Origin: Sulfitobacter delicatus | Lineage (GTDB): Bacteria; Pseudomonadota; Alphaproteobacteria; Rhodobacterales; Rhodobacteraceae | Direction: 5' to 3' | NCBI RefSeq assembly: GCF_900102535.1 | Contig: NZ_FNBP01000013.1 | Location: 1-64,000 of the forward strand | DNA: 64,000 nt | Shown: positions 44,253-52,999 of the stretch, one piece after another | How positions within the stretch are numbered: the stretch's first letter is position 1 | Layout of the letters: each line of letters begins with the position of its first letter | Made by a program: the position numbers and the translations under genes | Notes under the pieces: generated by a model | What the model was told of the DNA's origin: nothing | What the model saw: the letters and a program-made list of their open reading frames with translations, nothing else | Database searches by the model: none

Positions 44253-44633
44253 TCAGACGAATGGCGGGCCACGTACGGGGGGGCGCGCGCCCGTTTGGAT
44301 TTGCGGAACCCAAGCTATCGTCCCTACGCGACGGGTTGGCCCGGTTGCGCGTTTAAGGGGGAGCCACACCGCTGCTAACGTGGGGACCAGCAGCGCGCCG
44401 ATGATCCGGCAGGCTTCACAATCAAGAGCGGCGACGCCGTGGCCATCTACGGGGCCATCGCAGAGGTCGGCCAAGGTGCCGCCCGCTTGGATAAAGGCGA
44501 TGAAAGCCGGGTCCTGCTGCGTCTCGGCTGTCGCGCGATGTGCGAACGGCAGACTGCCGAGTGCCAAAGCCAGCAGCAGCGTAACTGCAACCGGAAAGGC
44601 GGATATGCGCGAACGGGTGGCCATGCGCTTCAT
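44253..44633 (-). CDS. Small exported/membrane protein, DUF2946-like
   Basis: A 126-residue protein with an N-terminal signal or membrane helix (VAVTLLLALALGSLPFAHRA), a central LADLCDG...ALDCEACRIIGALLV segment with three cysteines and a second hydrophobic stretch, and a Pro/Arg-rich end. It resembles DUF2946-type proteins often found beside copper genes. It is followed by PCu(A)C on the same strand, which supports a role in copper handling. ATG at 44633 is chosen to place the signal at the N-terminus. Confidence 0.55.
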   Translation of the reverse strand: MKRMATRSRISAFPVAVTLLLALALGSLPFAHRATAETQQDPAFIAFIQAGGTLADLCDGPVDGHGVAALDCEACRIIGALLVPTLAAVWLPLKRATGPTRRVGTIAWVPQIQTGARPPVRGPPFV

Positions 44634-44741
44634 TAGAACTTGGCTGCGTCCATGACCATAGCCACCACCATTCTGCGACGCATTGTCATACCAATGCCGT
44701 CCGCGCATCCTCTGCCTATGGGCGTAATGATAAATGCGCTC

Positions 44742-45155
44742 TTAGCGTACAATCATCACCGAAATCGCGACATGCGAAGCAAGATAGCCAGCGTTTGAAG
44801 AGAAGATATGCTCGGCGGCTCCAGGAAGATGGCTGGCCATCACAATCAGGTCCACTCCAATCGCATCGGCAGCACGCTTTAGCACGGTATCCAGATCAAC
44901 GGCTGGGTCGTGGCTGGTTTCCACGTGAGGGGCAAAATGCACGCCATTTGCTTCAGAGGTTTCAGCGGCAAGGGCCGCGAGCTTTTCAGCAAACTCAGCC
45001 GGCGTTCGTGCGACCTGGCTCGGCAGGTTGTGCCCGACCCCAACAATATGAGCCTCAGCATTGTATAATTTGGCTAAATCAGCCGCCACCCGAAGTGCTT
45101 TGCTCATTTTATCGATGTGTCTTAGGTCAACGGGAACCATGATTTTGGTATACAT
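44742..45155 (-). CDS. Universal stress protein, single domain
   Basis: A 137-residue UspA-fold protein (start IMVPVDL; end SNAGYLASHVAISVMIVR). Asp in the first strand and the SNAGYLASH loop correspond to the nucleotide-binding region, though the usual GxxGS is altered. Shine-Dalgarno AGGAGAG precedes the ATG. One of three USP genes flanking the oxygen-regulatory module. Confidence 0.9.
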   Translation of the reverse strand: MYTKIMVPVDLRHIDKMSKALRVAADLAKLYNAEAHIVGVGHNLPSQVARTPAEFAEKLAALAAETSEANGVHFAPHVETSHDPAVDLDTVLKRAADAIGVDLIVMASHLPGAAEHIFSSNAGYLASHVAISVMIVR

Positions 45156-45275
45156 TATGCTCTCCTGGTTTTCGTACGCTGGCAGGTGCCGGGCGGTTGT
45201 CTGTTCGTTTGGGGCTAAGGTTTAGGCAGGGCGCAGAAGGCGCGGCGGCTGGCTTCGTGCGGCCCTACAGCGAGC

Positions 45276-46115
45276 CTAGCGGGAAAAGAGCACGGGAAAG
45301 TTCGACTGTCTCAGCAACTCGCGCGTCGCGGCGCCGATGACCAGATCGTAGGTGCGCGAATGGCCGAAGGCACCCACGGCAATCATATCGGCCCCTTTTT
45401 CCAGCGCCTCTTTGTTCAATGCGGCAGCAACGCCCGGACGTTCCCAGCAACGCTCTACCAAGGTTGTCTGGATCTGACGTCGCGCAAATGCTGCGGCCAG
45501 ATCGCTTGAGATCGCATCAGTCCCTGCGTCTTTGCTATGATCGTTAATGCGAAGAATATGCGCGGTATCGCCGTCCTTTAGCAGAGTCAGCGTATCATGC
45601 GCGGCCCTTACCGCTTCCCGCGTGGCATTCCACCCGATCACAACGCTTTGGCCGAGGGCGTCAGCATCGTAGTCCCACGGCACCACGAGCACCGGTCTCC
45701 CCGCATCACGGATCACCGTCTCCACAAGACGGGCGTGCGCATGGGTTTCGGCATCAGGGTCAGCAGCGGCCATGATCACCACGTCGGCGGATTGAGCGCT
45801 TTCGATGATCCGTTCTGCGGCGGTTTCAGATTGGCTTTTCAACAAACGCCATTCCGATGCGAACTCCTCTGCATGGAAATGCCGTTCAAATGTCGCCTTG
45901 AGGGTTTCGGATCGCTCAATCTGAGATTTGCCATACTCAGTGAAAACAATGTCAGGCACATGCATCGCAATGCCCGGATAGACCATCAACGACTCAACAG
46001 TGTGTAGGCCGGTGACATGGGCATTGTGACGACGAGCGAGCAGCGCTGCTGCATTGAGGACGCTATCTGCCGACTGAACGTCGGTAAGGCAGGCGAGGAT
46101 TGTCTTAATCGTCAT
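45276..46115 (-). CDS. Universal stress protein, tandem-domain
   Basis: A 279-residue cytoplasmic protein with two UspA-like domains: the first starts IKTILACLTDV, the second SVVIGWNATREAVRA with the ATP-loop-like GAFGHSRTYDLVIGAATREL near the end. ATG at 46115 is preferred over the longer frame to 46208, which would run into the fixK-like gene. Co-directional with and downstream of that regulator, so possibly co-transcribed. Confidence 0.9.
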   Translation of the reverse strand: MTIKTILACLTDVQSADSVLNAAALLARRHNAHVTGLHTVESLMVYPGIAMHVPDIVFTEYGKSQIERSETLKATFERHFHAEEFASEWRLLKSQSETAAERIIESAQSADVVIMAAADPDAETHAHARLVETVIRDAGRPVLVVPWDYDADALGQSVVIGWNATREAVRAAHDTLTLLKDGDTAHILRINDHSKDAGTDAISSDLAAAFARRQIQTTLVERCWERPGVAAALNKEALEKGADMIAVGAFGHSRTYDLVIGAATRELLRQSNFPVLFSR

Positions 46116-46197
46116 GGGTGTTCTCCTGAGGGTCGGAGTTGGGCCGGTCTGAGGTGAGTGTCCTACCGGCGGTCGGATATGAGGTTCTCTTGCGCTT

Positions 46198-46881
46198 TCA
46201 GTCGCCAACCTGTGAGGCCAGCGCCAGCGCTTCCATGTCCCGGATCAGGACCGTCTTTGTGCGTTCCAAGGTGATTACATTCTCTTTGCGCAACCGGGTC
46301 AGAACGCGGCTTACGGTTTCTACCGTGAGGCCAAGGAAATCGGCGATGTCGGCCCGGCTCATGGGGAGCGTGCAGGTAGTGTAGTTGCCGATCGGGGTGC
46401 CTGTGCGTTGCACCAAGGTGATGAGAAAGGACGCGACCTTCTCCATCGCGGATTTATGCGAGAGCATCATGAAATGATCCTGCATCGCAGAAATTTCGCG
46501 CAGCGCGGCATGCAAGATTCGCTGTTGGGTCTCTTGGCTACCTTCGAAAGCGTCCAGAGCATTGCGCCGATAGGCGATCACTTCCGCAGGGGCGATGGCT
46601 TCGCAATCCGTGTGGTGCAGCGTGTCATTTGGAAACCCGATGATGTCACCCGGCAGGCCAAAGGCGATGACCTGGCGGCGTCCGTTTTCAAGAACACGGG
46701 TCAGGCGGAACACGCCCGAAGTGATCTCGTAGATGTTGCTGGCGATGTCGCCTTCGCGAAAGAGATGCGTTCCGACCGCTTGTTGTTTCCGTTGCGGGGC
46801 GGCGGCAGGTGCACGGCGAGGGCGGCTGATCTCGGGCAAACGGGTTGCGGGGGAGAATTCATTCGATAATGTCACGTACAT
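46198..46881 (-). CDS. fixK: FixK/FNR-type CRP-family transcriptional regulator
   Basis: A 227-residue regulator: cyclic-nucleotide-like beta roll (GTHLFREGDIASNIYEITSG), dimer helix, and helix-turn-helix (SRADIADFLGLTVETVSRVL). The recognition helix ExxSR predicts binding to TTGA-N6-TCAA. There is no N-terminal cysteine cluster, so unlike FNR it should not carry an Fe-S oxygen sensor, which is the FixK condition. It is divergent from the OmpR-type regulator with a candidate binding repeat in between. Likely targets are the boxes before ccoN, ccoG and the USP at 50278. Confidence 0.85.
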   Translation of the reverse strand: MYVTLSNEFSPATRLPEISRPRRAPAAAPQRKQQAVGTHLFREGDIASNIYEITSGVFRLTRVLENGRRQVIAFGLPGDIIGFPNDTLHHTDCEAIAPAEVIAYRRNALDAFEGSQETQQRILHAALREISAMQDHFMMLSHKSAMEKVASFLITLVQRTGTPIGNYTTCTLPMSRADIADFLGLTVETVSRVLTRLRKENVITLERTKTVLIRDMEALALASQVGD

Positions 46882-46945
46882 GCGCTCGTCCTTCTTAGGT
46901 CGCGTTCACATTCTCAGGAACGCGTCTCAGAAAGACCCTTGTCGG

Positions 46946-46961
46946 TGTAACCGTTTGTATC
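46946..46961 (-). promoter_or_regulatory. Direct repeat GATACA-N4-GTTACA upstream of fixK
   Basis: On the minus strand GATACA-AACG-GTTACA ends 65 bases before the fixK start. A 10-bp period of hexamers is what OmpR/PhoB-type regulators bind. From memory, FxkR of Rhizobium etli recognises a K-box of GTTACA-type direct repeats before fixK. One mismatch from that consensus here. The nearby OmpR-type regulator is the candidate binder. Confidence 0.5.
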
Positions 46962-47040
46962 GGTTTGTCGCGGTGCCTCACCGCAGGACTGGTGGCAAGC
47001 AGCGGCGGGGCGGGTAAGGAAAGCGAAGCTGCTGTGGAAA

Positions 47041-47787
47041 GTGTTTGTGTCTGAGAAAAAGATCCTCGTCGTCGATGATGACTCAAAAATTCGGACCCTC
47101 CTTCGGCGGTGCCTCGAAGGGGACGGCTACGCCGTGTCCGAAGCGCAGAGCGCACAGAGCGTTCGAGAGGCGTTTGAGGCGGATCAGTTCGACCTCGTGA
47201 CCTTGGACCTGAACCTAGGCGCGGATGACGGACTTGATATCGCCCGAGAGCTCCGCCGCGATCATGATGTTCCGATTTTCATGGTGACGGGGAAGGACGA
47301 TGTGATCGACCGCGTGGTCGGGCTGGAACTGGGTGCAGACGATTATCTGACCAAGCCGTTTCACGTTCGAGAAGTCTTGGCCCGCGTTAAATCTGTCCTC
47401 CGCCGCAGTGGCAAACGCGAGCCCGAAGATGCTTCGCAGGACACGGGGCAGGGGGCAGAGGATCCTTGGCTGTCACTGGACGGTCTGAAGGTCAAACTCG
47501 ACCGTATGTTGCTGGTGGACCGAGAGGGTGCAGAGTGCGACCTCACCACCGCAGACTTTAAACTGCTGGCAGCTTTCCTCAATCATGCCAAAAAACCGCT
47601 GTCCCGGGACCGGCTGATGGACCTGATCGACGGACAGGCCTGGGCGCCACTGGACCGTACCATCGACAATCAGGTGGCGCGGCTGCGCAAGAAAGTTGAA
47701 CGTGATCCGGCCCGTCCGATGTTGATCAAGACAGTGCGGGGCATCGGATATATCCTGACAGAGAACGCCGTGGCCGTGGAGCACTAG
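47041..47787 (+). CDS. OmpR/PhoB-type response regulator, FxkR-like
   Basis: A 248-residue regulator: receiver domain (ILVVDDDSKIR, phospho-acceptor in LVTLDLNLG, conserved MVTGKDD and TKPF lysine) followed by a winged-helix DNA-binding domain (SRDRLMDLI, RTIDNQVARLRKKVE, RGIGYIL). Starts at GTG 47041 or GTG 47047; no ATG is available. Its 3' end overlaps the kinase gene tail to tail by four bases. Position between a fixK-like and a FixL-like gene suggests the FxkR role rather than the NarL-type FixJ. Confidence 0.85.
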   Translation: MFVSEKKILVVDDDSKIRTLLRRCLEGDGYAVSEAQSAQSVREAFEADQFDLVTLDLNLGADDGLDIARELRRDHDVPIFMVTGKDDVIDRVVGLELGADDYLTKPFHVREVLARVKSVLRRSGKREPEDASQDTGQGAEDPWLSLDGLKVKLDRMLLVDREGAECDLTTADFKLLAAFLNHAKKPLSRDRLMDLIDGQAWAPLDRTIDNQVARLRKKVERDPARPMLIKTVRGIGYILTENAVAVEH

Positions 47788-49313
47788 CTGTCCAGCAGAG
47801 TGCGAAATGCTTTGGCCAAGTCGGCCTGCCTGTAGGGTTTGCGCAGAATGGCAAAGTCGTAATCGGCTTCTTCACCGCGCAAAATGTTCTCTGAAAATCC
47901 TGAGGTGAGCAGAATCTTCAGGTCAGGCATTGTCTCAGCAACCCGCGTGGCCAAAGCATGGCCAGAAAGCTCGCCCGGCATTACCAGATCGGTAAAAACA
48001 ACTTCGATGTCATCCCGCGTCTGCAGAATTTCCCAAGCCGCGTCACCAGTTGTAGCTGTGACACAGTCAAAGCCAAGGGCCTTCACGCGGGTTTCAGACA
48101 GGCGCAGCACCATCGGGTCGTCTTCAACCAAAAGCACACGCAGTCCCGCGCCAATCCCATCGTGTCGCTCGGCTTGGTGGCCAAGCGCCGAAGTGCGCGT
48201 GGTGATTTCTTCTAAGGCCGGGAAATACAGGCTGATTGTCGTTCCCTTCCCGACCTCGCTGTAGATCGCAATATGCCCGCCGGACTGCTTGATGAACCCG
48301 TAGACCATGGAGAGACCCAGCCCGGTTCCCTGTCCAACCGGTTTGGTTGAAAAGAAGGGCTCCATCGCGCGGGTTCTGGTTTCCGCCGACATGCCTTCCC
48401 CGGTGTCGGCGATGGACAGGCGAATGTAGTTCCCCATGTCGATGCCGATTTCCTGCGCAACATAGGTATCGTCCAGCCGCATGTTCCGGGTTTCCAAGGT
48501 GATCTTGCCGCCGGACGGCATGGCATCCTGCGCATTCAGTGCAATGTTTAGGACGGCTGTTTGAAGCTGGGTCGCATCTACCTTTGCCTGCCAAAGGTCG
48601 CCGGCAAAGGCTGTCTTGACCGCAATATGCGCGCCGATGGTGCGAGAGAGCATCGCCACGGCCTTGGAGACTTCGGCGTTCAAGTCGATCACTTCCGCAT
48701 TCAGCGTGCTCTTGCGGGCAAAAGCCATAAGCCGAGACGTGAGATCGGCCCCAATCTCGGCTGCTTCCAAGGCATCCGAGATCAACGCCCCGCTCATTTC
48801 AGAGGTTTCGGACATCTCGAGCAGTTCCAGATTTCCGATGACAACGGTGAGCAGATTGTTGAAGTCATGCGCGATGCCGCCGGTCATCTGACCGATCGCA
48901 TCCATCCGCTGAGATCGCGCGGTCGCTTCCTCTGCGGCCTTTCGGCGCGAGAGATCGTGCATAATGCCAACAAAAGCGACTTCACCAGAGATGTCGGCGC
49001 GCCCTACGGAAAGATGCAGTGGAAAAACACTCCCGTCGGCGCGAAGGCCCTCGACATCACGCCCGATCCCGATGATCCGTTTTTCCCCTGTCTCAAGGTG
49101 ATGGCGCAAAAAGCCATCGTGTTGCGAGGCCATGGCATCCGGCATCAAAATGCGAACGTTCTGTCCTACCAGAGCATCCGCAGAATGGCCAAAGAGTGCT
49201 GCTGCGGCCTTGTTCACCCGCATGATATTGCCCAAGTGATCCGCAACGACCATGGCATCGACCGCAGCATCCAGAAGGGCGAGCAGGACAGGGCTTTCGT
49301 CGTTGATCTTCAT
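47784..49313 (-). CDS. FixL-like hybrid histidine kinase with haem-PAS and receiver domain
   Basis: A 509-residue soluble kinase. PAS domain (10-120) contains SQHDGF with His65 aligned to the haem-ligating His200 of Bradyrhizobium FixL, and RIIGIGRDV with Arg85 aligned to oxygen-contact Arg220. That makes it a probable oxygen sensor. The HisKA helix carries GGIAHDFNNLL (His149). ATPase motifs are NIALNAQDAM, DTGEGM and GTGLGLSMVYGF. A C-terminal receiver (392-505) has acidic Glu-Asp-Asp (397-399) and Asp442. The hybrid layout matches hFixL of Rhizobium etli rather than classical FixL. No membrane segments. Convergent four-base overlap with the response regulator. Confidence 0.87.
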   Translation of the reverse strand: MKINDESPVLLALLDAAVDAMVVADHLGNIMRVNKAAAALFGHSADALVGQNVRILMPDAMASQHDGFLRHHLETGEKRIIGIGRDVEGLRADGSVFPLHLSVGRADISGEVAFVGIMHDLSRRKAAEEATARSQRMDAIGQMTGGIAHDFNNLLTVVIGNLELLEMSETSEMSGALISDALEAAEIGADLTSRLMAFARKSTLNAEVIDLNAEVSKAVAMLSRTIGAHIAVKTAFAGDLWQAKVDATQLQTAVLNIALNAQDAMPSGGKITLETRNMRLDDTYVAQEIGIDMGNYIRLSIADTGEGMSAETRTRAMEPFFSTKPVGQGTGLGLSMVYGFIKQSGGHIAIYSEVGKGTTISLYFPALEEITTRTSALGHQAERHDGIGAGLRVLLVEDDPMVLRLSETRVKALGFDCVTATTGDAAWEILQTRDDIEVVFTDLVMPGELSGHALATRVAETMPDLKILLTSGFSENILRGEEADYDFAILRKPYRQADLAKAFRTLLDS

Positions 49314-49375
49314 GCAATGGTTCCGTGTGCGATGGGTTTAGCTGCAGCAAACGCGCTTCCGCTGTCCTATGCAAG

Positions 49376-49807
49376 CTATCCGCCGGTGCTTGTGACTTTC
49401 AGAAGCGTCGTAAGATCTGACAGCGCAATCACCCCCACCAACCCATGCGTATCTGTGACAAGGAACTTGCGCCTTCCAGTTCGGGATATCTTGGCCGCAA
49501 GTCGTGCAATCGACATGTCGGAAGACACCGTATTCCCCTCATTCGTGCTCTCAACCACATCGTCAACCGTGGTTGTCATCCAATACTCGCGGTCGATGTT
49601 TCGAACGATCTGGGTATCTACATAGCCCAATAGTATGCCGTTCTCGACGACGGGCACAAAGCTGATTGCGTGTTTCAGAAATACCTCGTCAACCAATTCG
49701 GCCAGCGACACCTCCGGAGGTACAATCCACGGGTCGCGCGTTGCCAGCCTCGCTACGCAGCATTCTCCTGAGACAAGGTTTGCGTCGAGATTTGTCATCA
49801 TTCCCAT
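49376..49807 (-). CDS. CBS-domain pair protein
   Basis: A 143-residue protein made of two CBS motifs (about 20-80: WIVPPEVSLAELVDEVFLKH, FVPVVENGILLGYVD; about 85-140: SIARLAAKISRTGRRKFLVT, GLVGVIALSDLTTLL). Such pairs bind adenine nucleotides and sense energy state. ATG at 49807 with GAGTAGG Shine-Dalgarno lies eight bases after the cytochrome c stop. The longer frame to 49903 overlaps it. Co-transcribed with the cytochrome gene. Confidence 0.82.
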   Translation of the reverse strand: MGMMTNLDANLVSGECCVARLATRDPWIVPPEVSLAELVDEVFLKHAISFVPVVENGILLGYVDTQIVRNIDREYWMTTTVDDVVESTNEGNTVSSDMSIARLAAKISRTGRRKFLVTDTHGLVGVIALSDLTTLLKVTSTGG

Positions 49808-49814
49808 CGCGAAC

Positions 49815-50228
49815 CTACTCTTGAATCGCTTCAAGGTAATCGAGCAGATTTGCGAAATCGGTTTCCAAAACTTCGCCATCTGCACCTCCATCAGGATAGA
49901 CATGGCGTAATCCTACGGACGAGAAATCGGGCATCGGTGAGGTCGGATCGTCTTTCTCCAGACGTCCCATGACAAACCTCCTGACAAACTCGCGCGGGAA
50001 ATACCCATCGTTGCGCTGTTTGAGGCCGGTCAGATCGGGTGGGATGACATCCAAACCCAAAGAGGCGGGCCCCGCCCCCTCGCCACTCGCCCCATGGCAG
50101 GCAGCGCATTCCTTTGCATAGACACGCTGCCCTTCGCGGACGTTATCAGGCTCAGCGATAGAGCCTTCAGTGCAGGCGGACAAAAGTGCGCAGGAAAGGC
50201 TGGCGATGGCTGCGAGACGAAGTTGCAT
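49815..50228 (-). CDS. Lipoprotein cytochrome c, single haem
   Basis: A 137-residue protein with signal ending in lipobox LLSAC, so membrane-tethered and facing the periplasm. One haem-binding CAACH and later Met residues (MGRLEKDDPTSPMPDF) as possible sixth ligands. Class I cytochrome c fold. Adjacent to cbb3 genes and under the same regulatory neighbourhood, it may feed electrons to the oxidase, but this is inference. ATG at 50228 is chosen for the clean signal peptide. Confidence 0.87.
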   Translation of the reverse strand: MQLRLAAIASLSCALLSACTEGSIAEPDNVREGQRVYAKECAACHGASGEGAGPASLGLDVIPPDLTGLKQRNDGYFPREFVRRFVMGRLEKDDPTSPMPDFSSVGLRHVYPDGGADGEVLETDFANLLDYLEAIQE

Positions 50229-50277
50229 TAAAAAACTGCCTTTTGATGGGTCAACGATCACCGTAGTCTGACCCCGC

Positions 50278-51132
50278 TTAATGACAAAGCAGAACAGGCC
50301 ATTCGCGCTGATCGATCAAGGTCCGTGTGGTGCCACCAAAGACCGTTTCACGCAGGCGCGAATGATCATAGGCGCCCATTACGATTAGGTTTGCTCCGGT
50401 TTTTTTGGCTCGCTTTGTGATTGCGATGCCAATTTCCTGACCACCGCTGGGGTACTGCTGAACCGCGACGCGGCATCCCTGATGGCCAAGCCAAGCAGCC
50501 ACGTCAGAACCAGGATTTTCCCCGTCTCGCGAAGAAGTTGCGATCGGATCAAAGAGCGCGACAGTGATATCCTGCGCTTGTCGCAGAGCTGGCATCGCAG
50601 CGCGAACTGCCCGCGATGCAGGAATACCTGCTTTCCAACCGACGAAGACAGATTGGGGCGCCAGCGCCTCTTTGCTGGACAGTGCGTTCAGCATGACCGC
50701 TGCCGAAGAGTCGAAAAGTGCTGCGTGCACGATATCGTTGAAGAGCATCGCCTCCGCGCGCAGATCATCGCCGATAATGATGGTATCACAGGTCAAACCT
50801 GCGCGCGCCACAGCGTTGCGCAATCCGGCAGCCTCGCCGCAGACGGCCCGCACTTCGGCGCTCGCTCCCTGATCGACCAAATATTGGGAAATACTGTCGC
50901 GCTGTTTTTCCAAAGCGGTGTTAGCGTCGTCGACATCGGCCTGCCATCCTTCGGGCAGCGAATAGGCGCTGAACTCTCCAATGCCGATGGAATAAATGGG
51001 GATGGGAGGAACTTCGCCCAGCAGCAGAACAATAAGATGCAAGTTGTGCTCGCAGGCTGTGCGGCTCAGTTGTTCCAGATCAGTCGGCTGGGCGGCCTCG
51101 CCGAGAATAACAGTGATCGTCGTATTCTGCAT
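50278..51132 (-). CDS. Universal stress protein, tandem-domain
   Basis: A 284-residue two-domain UspA-like protein (first domain starts TITVILGEAAQ; second contains SVFVGWKAGIPASRAVRAAM and LIVMGAYDHSRLRETVFGGT, then the C-terminal EWPVLLC). ATG at 51132 has AAGGA eight bases upstream. The longer frame to 51201 would cover the FNR box. That box lies 56 bases upstream of this start, so anaerobic or microaerobic induction is likely. Confidence 0.88.
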   Translation of the reverse strand: MQNTTITVILGEAAQPTDLEQLSRTACEHNLHLIVLLLGEVPPIPIYSIGIGEFSAYSLPEGWQADVDDANTALEKQRDSISQYLVDQGASAEVRAVCGEAAGLRNAVARAGLTCDTIIIGDDLRAEAMLFNDIVHAALFDSSAAVMLNALSSKEALAPQSVFVGWKAGIPASRAVRAAMPALRQAQDITVALFDPIATSSRDGENPGSDVAAWLGHQGCRVAVQQYPSGGQEIGIAITKRAKKTGANLIVMGAYDHSRLRETVFGGTTRTLIDQREWPVLLCH

Positions 51133-51187
51133 CGCGATGTTCCTTATATGCGTTTCCATCACCCTGACGCTTTTGCAAGCGACCGCA

Positions 51188-51201
51188 TTGATTTGGATCA
51201 A
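51188..51201. promoter_or_regulatory. FNR/FixK box TTGATTTGGATCAA
   Basis: Near-perfect TTGAT-N4-ATCAA palindrome in the divergent region between the USP gene (minus, start 51132) and ccoN (plus, start 51384). Distance fits activation of the USP gene. Confidence 0.8.
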
Positions 51202-51314
51202 TTGCGGTCACTGAGTTTCAGGCCTGCCTCACGCTGGCCGCACGAACATACGTTCGCTTTCACCTTGCTGACGTGCATTCCTTTCGCATCTTTTACGCAT
51301 CCCTTCGCCACGAT

Positions 51315-51328
51315 TTGATCTAAGTCAA
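51315..51328. promoter_or_regulatory. FNR/FixK box TTGATCTAAGTCAA before ccoN
   Basis: TTGA-N6-TCAA, 55 bases upstream of the ccoN ATG. This placement is typical for FnrL/FixK-activated cbb3 operons in alphaproteobacteria. Confidence 0.85.
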
Positions 51329-51383
51329 AACGCAGCGATGTCCGACATGCGATCCGTCTCTCAAAGATGAAGGGATTCGGAAT

Positions 51384-52994
51384 ATGTTCGATACGCTCAA
51401 GTTGATCGTGCTTGCGCTCATTGTGTTCTTTGCAGCACTGGGCGCGGATTGGGCGCGTGATCCGGCTTATATGGTCCATGCGCTGCTGATTATAGTGATC
51501 GCGGCGGGGCTGTTTTTTTGGCAGCTGCGGCAAATGCCTGTAGAAGCAGGAGAGGCGGTTCGCGTCTCTGCGCCACGGGGCTATATGGACGGGCCAGTGC
51601 GCTACGGGGTGATTGCCACGGCTTTTTGGGGTGTGGTCGGTTTCCTTGTCGGGACTTACATCGCCTTCCAACTCGCCTTTCCCGCGCTCAATATCGAATG
51701 GGCGCAGCCCTATGCCAACTTTGGCCGCCTGCGCCCGCTGCACACCAGCGCGGTGATCTTCGCCTTTGGCGGCAATGCTCTGATCGCAACCTCCTTTTAT
51801 ATCGTGCAGCGCACATCAGCGGCACGGCTCTGGGGCGGCAATGCGGCTTGGTTTGTCTTTTGGGGCTACCAGCTTTTCATCGTTTTGGCGGCGACAGGCT
51901 ATCTGCTGGGGGCCACGCAATCCAAGGAATATGCCGAGCCGGAATGGTACGTGGACATCTGGCTGACCATTGTCTGGCTGACCTATCTTGCTGTGTTCTT
52001 CGGCACGATCCTGAGGCGGCGCGAGCGGCATATCTACGTGGCGAACTGGTTTTTCCTGGCCTTCATCATTACCGTGGCGATGCTGCATGTGGTAAACAAT
52101 CTGGCGATCCCGGTGTCGATCTGGGGCTCCAAGTCCGTGCAGGTTTTCTCGGGCGTGCAGGATGCCATGACGCAATGGTGGTACGGCCATAACGCCGTGG
52201 GCTTTTTCCTGACCGCCGGCTTCCTTGGAATGATGTATTATTTCGTGCCGAAACAGGCGGGTCGCCCGGTCTATAGCTACAAGCTGTCGATCATCCATTT
52301 CTGGGCACTGATCTTTCTTTATATCTGGGCCGGTCCGCACCACCTGCATTACACCGCGCTGCCGGATTGGGCGGCGACTTTGGGCATGGTGTTTTCGATC
52401 ATTCTTTGGATGCCCAGTTGGGGCGGCATGATCAACGGTCTGATGACGCTTGAGGGCGCGTGGGACAAGATCCGCACCGATCCGATCATCCGCATGTTTG
52501 TCGCCTCACTGGCCTTCTATGGCATGTCGACCTTCGAGGGGCCGATGATGTCGATCCGGGCGGTCAACTCATTGAGCCACTATACCGATTGGACCATCGG
52601 TCACGTGCATTCCGGCGCACTGGGTTGGAACGGGCTCATCACCTTTGGCGCGCTCTACTTCCTGACACCAAGGCTCTGGGGGCGGGCGCAGATGCATTCG
52701 CTTTCGGCAATCAACCTGCACTTCTGGCTCGCGACCGTGGGCATCGTGCTCTACGCGTCCTCAATGTGGGTATCGGGCATTATGGAAGGCCTGATGTGGC
52801 GGGAGGTGGATGCCAATGGGTTCCTCGTCAACAGTTTTGCCGACACCGTTGAAGCTAAATACCTGATGTATGTGGTCCGTGGTCTGGGTGGGGTTCTCTA
52901 CCTCGCTGGCGGCGTCGTGATGGTCTGGAACATGTGGATGACCATCCGCGCCCCCGAAGCCCGCCCCATCACCGTCGCCCTGCCAGCGGAGTAA
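51384..52994 (+). CDS. ccoN: cbb3-type cytochrome c oxidase subunit I
   Basis: A 536-residue catalytic subunit with about 13 to 14 membrane helices, reducing O2 at a haem b3-CuB centre with high affinity. Metal ligands: [15 protein letters not shown] (low-spin haem His), [17 protein letters not shown] with the C-family cross-linked Tyr region, [13 protein letters not shown] (CuB His pair), and [19 protein letters not shown] (haem b and b3 His). Length is standard. Regulated by the FNR/FixK box upstream. Confidence 0.97.
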   Translation: MFDTLKLIVLALIVFFAALGADWARDPAYMVHALLIIVIAAGLFFWQLRQMPVEAGEAVRVSAPRGYMDGPVRYGVIATAFWGVVGFLVGTYIAFQLAFPALNIEWAQPYANFGRLRPLHTSAVIFAFGGNALIATSFYIVQRTSAARLWGGNAAWFVFWGYQLFIVLAATGYLLGATQSKEYAEPEWYVDIWLTIVWLTYLAVFFGTILRRRERHIYVANWFFLAFIITVAMLHVVNNLAIPVSIWGSKSVQVFSGVQDAMTQWWYGHNAVGFFLTAGFLGMMYYFVPKQAGRPVYSYKLSIIHFWALIFLYIWAGPHHLHYTALPDWAATLGMVFSIILWMPSWGGMINGLMTLEGAWDKIRTDPIIRMFVASLAFYGMSTFEGPMMSIRAVNSLSHYTDWTIGHVHSGALGWNGLITFGALYFLTPRLWGRAQMHSLSAINLHFWLATVGIVLYASSMWVSGIMEGLMWREVDANGFLVNSFADTVEAKYLMYVVRGLGGVLYLAGGVVMVWNMWMTIRAPEARPITVALPAE

Positions 52995-52999
52995 GATCA

